Source: an uncultured Collinsella sp.
GTDB lineage: Bacteria > Actinomycetota > Coriobacteriia > Coriobacteriales > Coriobacteriaceae
DNA length: 27,030 nt
Direction: 5' to 3'
Assembly (NCBI GenBank): GCA_902478945.1
Contig: CABSMX010000017.1
Span: forward strand, 1 to 27,030
A model generated the notes under the pieces. The model saw only the letters and a list, made by a program, of their open reading frames with translations, did not search any database and was not told the DNA's origin. The translations under genes and the position numbers were made by a program. How positions within the stretch are numbered: position 1 is the first letter of the stretch; each line of letters begins with the position of its first letter. Shown here piece by piece: positions 23,011-27,030 of the stretch.

Positions 23011-23073
23011 CAAAAACAAAAACCACCACAAAGGGGACAGGCACCTTTGTGGTGGTTTCCCCTTGTGGTGGTT
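23011..23073 (-). terminator. Intrinsic terminator/attenuator ahead of kdpD
   Basis: On the minus strand AAACCACCACAAAGG (from 23058) pairs with CCTTTGTGGTGGTTT (to 23020), followed by a T-rich run broken by one G (23020-23012). A partial second left arm, AACCACCACAAGG, lies at 23073-23061, allowing an alternative pairing. The run ends within a few bases of the kdpD ribosome-binding site, so it separates kup and the small gene from kdpDE or attenuates read-through. Confidence 0.75.
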
Positions 23074-23104
23074 CCAAGTGTAAAGCCTTTGCAACCTGCG
23101 GACG

Positions 23105-23299
23105 TTAGACAAACAGCACGTGCGCGAGCAGTGCGCACACGCACGCCGCGACAAGCACCGTCACCACGATCGAAATCACGCGGTCGGCCATGTCCATGTT
23201 GGCCCGATTCGTAAAGAACCGATCTTCGGCAGCATCGGCGCGTACCTCACGCACCAGCTCGGTCGCAAGATCGCAACCGTCAAGCACCTTTGCATCCAT
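23105..23299 (-). CDS. Small single-pass membrane protein downstream of kup
   Basis: A 64-residue protein with an acidic, helical N-terminal part (about residues 1-38; LVREVRADAAEDRFF) and one C-terminal membrane helix (VISIVVTVLVAACVCALLAHVLFV), giving a tail-anchored topology. I do not recognise a family. ATG 23299 has GGGAGG 5 nt upstream, which is convincing; an in-frame ATG at 23329 would add ten residues and has no comparable site. It is 69 nt downstream of kup and directly before a terminator, so it is co-transcribed with kup and separated from kdpDE. A role as small regulator or accessory subunit of Kup is suggested by position only, comparable in concept to KdpF. Confidence 0.65.
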   Translation of the reverse strand: MDAKVLDGCDLATELVREVRADAAEDRFFTNRANMDMADRVISIVVTVLVAACVCALLAHVLFV

Positions 23300-23368
23300 G
23301 GTTTCCTCCCAGGACTCAATCCCCGTCAATACAAGCCCGCCCGTTCGCAGACAAACCTCGAGCGTCGA

Positions 23369-25396
23369 CTACGGCCGCTCGTTGGGAGCCAGGCGCTGCA
23401 TCTTGTTCACGGCCTTGAACTTGGTGAACAGCGGCACGTACTCAAAGCTCACGTTGGAGTTCTCCAGGCCGTACCAACGCGCGGGCGTGCCGGCGGCGCG
23501 GCGAATGATGTACTTGAGCGTGATGGCCGTACGCTCGCGCGGCCCCACATCGCTTTCAGGCGCCAGAAGTTTACGAATCAGGACGAACTTGAACGTACCG
23601 ATAATGCCCGGATCCTTGTAGACCGAGTAGTCATGCGTCTGCGGCGGCAGCTCGCCGGTGGCAGCCAGGTCCTGAACAACCTGACGCAGGTAGGCATTGA
23701 CGCGCTGGTTGATCTTGTAGCCCAGGTACAGATGCACGCGGAACACGTAGTCGGTGCCGAACGTCTCGACCGAATAGGCAAAGGTGTGCGGTTCGTCCAT
23801 GGTCTCAACATTCACAAACCACCAGGCGCGGGCACGCTTGGGATGCTTGTCCAAGATCGAATAGACGATATCGCGGTCGATGTAGTCGGTATGGGTGTCC
23901 TTGGTCAGGTACACGATGTTGTCGCTCACGCGCTCGTAACGGTCGTCGTCGCGCAGACGCTTGAGCTGCGGCAGGTAGCTGCGCAGCGGCAGCAGCGTAA
24001 ACTGGCGCTGCTCGACCGCCGTGCCGTTGTACCAGCACACCATAATGCCCATGATGAGCGCGGCCATCAGAATGGTGAAATAGCCGCCGTGGAAGAACTT
24101 GGTGAGCGAGCTCACAAAGAAAAAGCCCTCGAGCAAAAGGAAGAAGGCCGCGAAGATCCACGGAGCAACCTTGAGCTTGCGCTCCTCGTGCAGGTAGAAG
24201 AAGAGCAGCAGCGTGGTGCACATCATAGTCAGCGTAATGGCAAGGCCGTAGGCGGCTTCCATATGCGCCGAGTTCTGGAACAGCAGCACCACGATGACGC
24301 AGCCGACAAGCATGACGTTGTTGACCATGGGGATGTAGAGCTGGCCTTTGGTCTCGGCAGGATAGAAGACCTGCATGTGCGGCATGAGGTCCAGACGGCT
24401 GGCCTCGGACACCAGCGAGAATGCGCCGGTGATGAGCGCCTGCGAGGCAATGATGGCCGCGACGGTGGAAAGGCCGACGGCAAACGGGCGCAGGCCCGGG
24501 GCGAGCATCTGGTAGAACGGATTGAGGTCGGCAATGCCCATGAGCTCGGGGTTGGCAGCGTTGTTCATAAGCCAAGCGCCCTGGCCCATATAGGAAAGCA
24601 GCAGGCAGCACTTAACGAACGGCCAGGTAGCGTAGATGTTGCCGCGACCGACGTGGCCCATGTCGGAGTAGAGCGCCTCGGCACCGGTGGTGGCGAGGAA
24701 GCAGCTGCCCAGAATCATGATGCCCGCGTGGTTGTTGGGGCTCAACAAAAAGGCGATGCCGCGCACCGGGTTGAGGCACAGCAGCACGGCGGGGTGCTGG
24801 AAGACAAAGAACAGACCCGTGCCGCCCAGGAACAGGAACCACAGCGTCATGATGGGGCCAAAGGCGTGACCGATCTTGGCCGTACCGATGCGCTGTACCA
24901 AGAAGAGCGCGATGATGATGGCGAGCGTAATGGCGACGACGCGGCCCTGATCATCACCGAGCACGGCATGGACCGCCGGGATGGTGCGCAGGCCCTCGAT
25001 GGCCGTGGTAACGGTAACGGCAGGCGTGAGGATGCCGTCGGCGAGCAGCGCGGCGCCACCCAGCATGGCGGGGATGATAAGCCACTTGCCGCAGCGCTTG
25101 ACTAGGCTGTACAGGGCAAAGATGCCGCCCTCACCATGGTTATCGGCGCGCAGCGAGATGAGCACATACTTGATGGTGGTCAGCAGCGTGACCGTCCACA
25201 CGACAAGGGAGAGCGCGCCGAGCACAAACTCCTCCGTCACGCTTCCGATGCCGCCGTTGCCGGCAACGAGCGCCTTGGTTACATACATGGGGCTGGTGCC
25301 GATATCGCCATACACCACGCCCAGCGTGACGAGCATCGCCGAGATGCTCACAGGAATCGCAGCGTGCGAGGCTGCCTCCTTGGCCTTTTGTTCCAT
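23369..25396 (-). CDS. kup: Kup potassium uptake transporter
   Basis: A 675-residue transporter of the KUP/HAK/KT family (E. coli Kup 622). The N-terminal TLGVVYGDIGTSPMYV is the family signature, and about twelve hydrophobic helices span residues 20-460 (for example VWTVTLLTTIKYVLISLRAD, NHGEGGIFALYSLV, DGILTPAVTVTTAIEGL). The C-terminal 200 residues are cytosolic. Transport is proton-coupled potassium uptake, working at low pH or low turgor. Start ATG 25396 has GGGAGG 10 nt upstream; an in-frame TTG at 25414 lies inside that site. A perfect TATAAT precedes it on the minus strand. It heads a block with a small membrane protein and KdpDE. KUP proteins can be inhibited by c-di-AMP; a binding site is not readable here. 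Confidence 0.95.
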   Translation of the reverse strand: MEQKAKEAASHAAIPVSISAMLVTLGVVYGDIGTSPMYVTKALVAGNGGIGSVTEEFVLGALSLVVWTVTLLTTIKYVLISLRADNHGEGGIFALYSLVKRCGKWLIIPAMLGGAALLADGILTPAVTVTTAIEGLRTIPAVHAVLGDDQGRVVAITLAIIIALFLVQRIGTAKIGHAFGPIMTLWFLFLGGTGLFFVFQHPAVLLCLNPVRGIAFLLSPNNHAGIMILGSCFLATTGAEALYSDMGHVGRGNIYATWPFVKCCLLLSYMGQGAWLMNNAANPELMGIADLNPFYQMLAPGLRPFAVGLSTVAAIIASQALITGAFSLVSEASRLDLMPHMQVFYPAETKGQLYIPMVNNVMLVGCVIVVLLFQNSAHMEAAYGLAITLTMMCTTLLLFFYLHEERKLKVAPWIFAAFFLLLEGFFFVSSLTKFFHGGYFTILMAALIMGIMVCWYNGTAVEQRQFTLLPLRSYLPQLKRLRDDDRYERVSDNIVYLTKDTHTDYIDRDIVYSILDKHPKRARAWWFVNVETMDEPHTFAYSVETFGTDYVFRVHLYLGYKINQRVNAYLRQVVQDLAATGELPPQTHDYSVYKDPGIIGTFKFVLIRKLLAPESDVGPRERTAITLKYIIRRAAGTPARWYGLENSNVSFEYVPLFTKFKAVNKMQRLAPNERP

Positions 25397-25431
25397 AAGC
25401 CGGTTTCCTCCCAACTTTAATGTTCGAAGGG

Positions 25432-25437
25432 ATTATA
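25432..25437 (-). promoter_or_regulatory. Probable -10 box of kup
   Basis: ATTATA on the plus strand is a perfect TATAAT on the minus strand, 36 nt before the kup start codon. The -35 region at 16-18 bp spacing (CATTAA) is poor, so activator dependence, possibly on KdpE, is conceivable. Confidence 0.5.
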
Positions 25438-25520
25438 GGTAATCGGCCCATGTTTTAATGCACTGTTTTCCCAGCTAGATAAACATTTATACGGCCTTTA
25501 GGCCACCGCCGCGATATGGA

Positions 25521-25551
25521 ATGTGACAAAGGGACTGTCCCTTTGTCACAT
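25521..25551. repeat. REP-like palindrome after the nitroreductase gene
   Basis: ATGTGACAAAGGGAC (25521-25535) and GTCCCTTTGTCACAT (25537-25551) are perfect arms around a single base. It starts 3 nt beyond the nitroreductase stop in the direction of transcription, with no T-run. It is the best-preserved member of the family that includes 2639-2672 and the half copy at 1110-1128. Confidence 0.75.
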
Positions 25552-25554
25552 CCG

Positions 25555-26430
25555 TCATTTTCCGAGCCAGTTTTTGAACCACCATTCCATGGATCGGCTC
25601 ATCTCGGCCATAAAGGGACTCGTGTGCTTGCGGGTATAGATGTCCACGACGCGCTCCCCCACCTCGCGGGCATGCGGACGGAACATCGCGTCCATCTCGG
25701 CCACCTGCGCGTCCATAGTCGCAGCATCGGCGCGGCAGTAGCGCTCCTCGTGCACCAGGTTCACCACGGGATGCGCAATGGCCGGACGCTCCTTACGGGG
25801 CGTGCCGATGATGAGCATCGACAGCGGCATGGTATAGGGCGGCAGATCGAGCAGCTCGGCAACTTCCTCGGCATTCTCGACGATATCACCGATATAGCAG
25901 CTCCCCAGCCCCAGGGCCTCGGCGGCAACCACGGAGTTTTGCGCGGCGATCACGGCGTCCTGGGCCGCGATGGCAAAGTCGCCCAAACCCGGCGCACGGC
26001 GGGGCGCCTTGCCCGTGCGCTCGACAAACTCGGGCTCAAAGCAGCCCGCGTGCTCAAACAGATCGATCCACTTGGCATAATCGACCACAAATATTAGTGC
26101 CCAGGGCGCCTTGGCGATCATAGGCTGATGGTCGCACAGATCGGCCAGACGGTCCAGCGTAGCCTGCTCGCGAATGCTTACGATGGAATACATCATCATG
26201 GCGCCCGCCGACGGCGCGCGACTTGCCGCATGCAGAATCGCTGCGCGCTGCTCGTCGGTCACCGCTACGGGACGGTCGTTGTCGTCGCGCGCAAAGGCAC
26301 GCGTAGACGAGCGATGCTCCAAGATGTCCAGCACCGCATTGCCCGTAGTCTCGACCGGATAGCCGTATGTATCCACGACCGCAGCTCCGTCGCAGTACTC
26401 GGCGCCCGTCATACAAACCTGCTCACCCAT
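25555..26430 (-). CDS. Nitroreductase family FMN oxidoreductase
   Basis: A 291-residue flavoprotein of the nitroreductase superfamily. LEHRSSTRAFARD near residues 37-49 is the N-terminal FMN-phosphate-binding arginine motif, followed by AASRAPSAGAMMMYSIV. The central AAQDAVIAAQNSVVAAEALG and GLGSCYIGDIVEN, and LIIGTPRKERP at the end of the core, complete the fold. The C-terminal 60 residues are an extra extension. Enzymes of this type reduce nitro compounds, quinones or flavins with NAD(P)H; the physiological substrate is unknown. ATG 26430 is preceded by GAGGATAG. The gene ends 3 nt before a palindrome and lies upstream of kup in the same orientation, but kup has its own -10, so they are probably separate units. 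Confidence 0.88.
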   Translation of the reverse strand: MGEQVCMTGAEYCDGAAVVDTYGYPVETTGNAVLDILEHRSSTRAFARDDNDRPVAVTDEQRAAILHAASRAPSAGAMMMYSIVSIREQATLDRLADLCDHQPMIAKAPWALIFVVDYAKWIDLFEHAGCFEPEFVERTGKAPRRAPGLGDFAIAAQDAVIAAQNSVVAAEALGLGSCYIGDIVENAEEVAELLDLPPYTMPLSMLIIGTPRKERPAIAHPVVNLVHEERYCRADAATMDAQVAEMDAMFRPHAREVGERVVDIYTRKHTSPFMAEMSRSMEWWFKNWLGK

Positions 26431-26643
26431 AGCTCTATCCTCGCCAATTCTTTAAGAAGCCTTTACGTTTCCGTGTAATTCCCGTCCATTATCGCGCAGG
26501 TCGCCACTACATTGCGCCACACCGCCACACGTGCGCGTTAATATGGCTGATTGTTGTGCGCAGCCCGCAAATGCAGCGCATATTTAGGTAACAATCGGGT
26601 AAACCCCCGCTTTCGTAGGTTTTAGTTTGTGAGGAGTCTCAGC
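26431..26643. other. Divergent intergenic region at the right edge
   Basis: 213 bp between the nitroreductase and the last membrane-protein gene. It must contain both promoters, but I find no pair of hexamers good enough to call, and no strong hairpin. Confidence 0.3.
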
Positions 26644-27030
26644 ATGTTCGCTGCCGCCATCTCGCTCGTCGGTCTTGCGGCGACCGTCTACCTTGTCTTG
26701 CGCGAGGCCAAGGCCATTCGCGCTCAGTCGGGCACCGTTGCCAAGGGCGCCTTCGCCTGGAGCGTCGCCTTTGGCCTGTTCCAGCTCTTTTTGACCGTCT
26801 GGGGCGCTATTGGTCTCGTCGCGCAAAACGAGCCGCTCGCCTTTGTGATGCTCATCCTGACCAATGCCATCCTCACCGGCTGCGCTTGGGCCAGCATCGC
26901 CCGCGACCGCATCGCCCCGCGCGTCTTTGCGTTCGCCAAGCCCGACGCCCCCGCCCCCACCGGCAAGCTCGCCCGCCTGCGCGGCGCCTTTGTGGGCAAA
27001 CTGCTCGTCGCCGCCGTCCTGTGCCTGCTG
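26644..27030 (+). CDS. Partial polytopic membrane protein, cut by the window end
   Basis: An open frame from ATG 26644, with GAGGAG 7 nt upstream, runs to the last base: 129 residues without a stop. It begins FAAAISLVGLAATVYLVLRE, a membrane helix followed by a charged segment. Further helices are AFAWSVAFGLFQLFLTVWGA, AFVMLILTNAILTGCAWASI and a fourth starting KLLVAAVLCLL at the edge. The DNA has the GC-rich third positions of real genes here. I do not recognise the family from this N-terminal part; a large membrane enzyme or transporter is possible. It is divergent from the nitroreductase. Confidence 0.75.
   Translation, partial: MFAAAISLVGLAATVYLVLREAKAIRAQSGTVAKGAFAWSVAFGLFQLFLTVWGAIGLVAQNEPLAFVMLILTNAILTGCAWASIARDRIAPRVFAFAKPDAPAPTGKLARLRGAFVGKLLVAAVLCLL

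Overview
The window looks like chromosomal DNA from a high-GC gut actinomycete of the class Coriobacteriia, most like Collinsella. This is inferred from the strongly GC-rich third codon positions, the gene repertoire and the dense palindromic intergenic repeats; no rRNA or marker gene settles it. All intact genes are bacterial. No tRNA, rRNA, CRISPR array or complete insertion sequence was seen.

Layout. 1-2600 is an accessory edge: three tandem hairpins abut a truncated tyrosine integrase, followed by a low-molecular-weight tyrosine phosphatase and a leftward AAA/DUF4143 ATPase whose upstream region carries three direct repeats phased at 33 bp. 2680-3826 is a leftward pair, pyridoxamine kinase and a TIGR04076-type protein, with overlapping stop and start. 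3827-4537 has no gene but contains a long covarying palindrome, a multi-stem structured block and a promoter/operator. 4538-8760 is an operon of a MarR regulator and two half-size ABC exporter subunits, with the complementary degenerate motifs of a heterodimer. A leftward GGDEF protein (8940-10031) and the transcription factor Tex (10399-12546) flank a second copy of the covarying palindrome.

12945-15925 is a leftward operon: transaldolase/FSA-like aldolase, then PTS IIA, IIB and IIC of the ascorbate (Ula) type. It is divergent from a DeoR-type repressor (16274-17065), and a repeat-rich 348-bp region separates them. A Cof-type HAD phosphatase and a fused RlmKL-like rRNA methyltransferase are divergent around 17938-18012. 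The RlmL half of the fusion appears to have lost its catalytic motifs.

25396 down to 20648 is a leftward potassium block: Kup transporter, a 64-residue membrane protein, a KdpD-like kinase lacking the usual N-terminal KdpD/Usp region, and KdpE. No kdpFABC pump is present, so the two-component pair may control Kup. Next are a nitroreductase and, at the right edge, the start of an unidentified membrane protein that runs out of the window.

The best candidate for something undescribed is the pair of homologous intergenic elements at 4007-4162 and 10168-10305. Their cores are nearly identical, but their long arms differ while still pairing, which implies selection or conversion acting on the fold.
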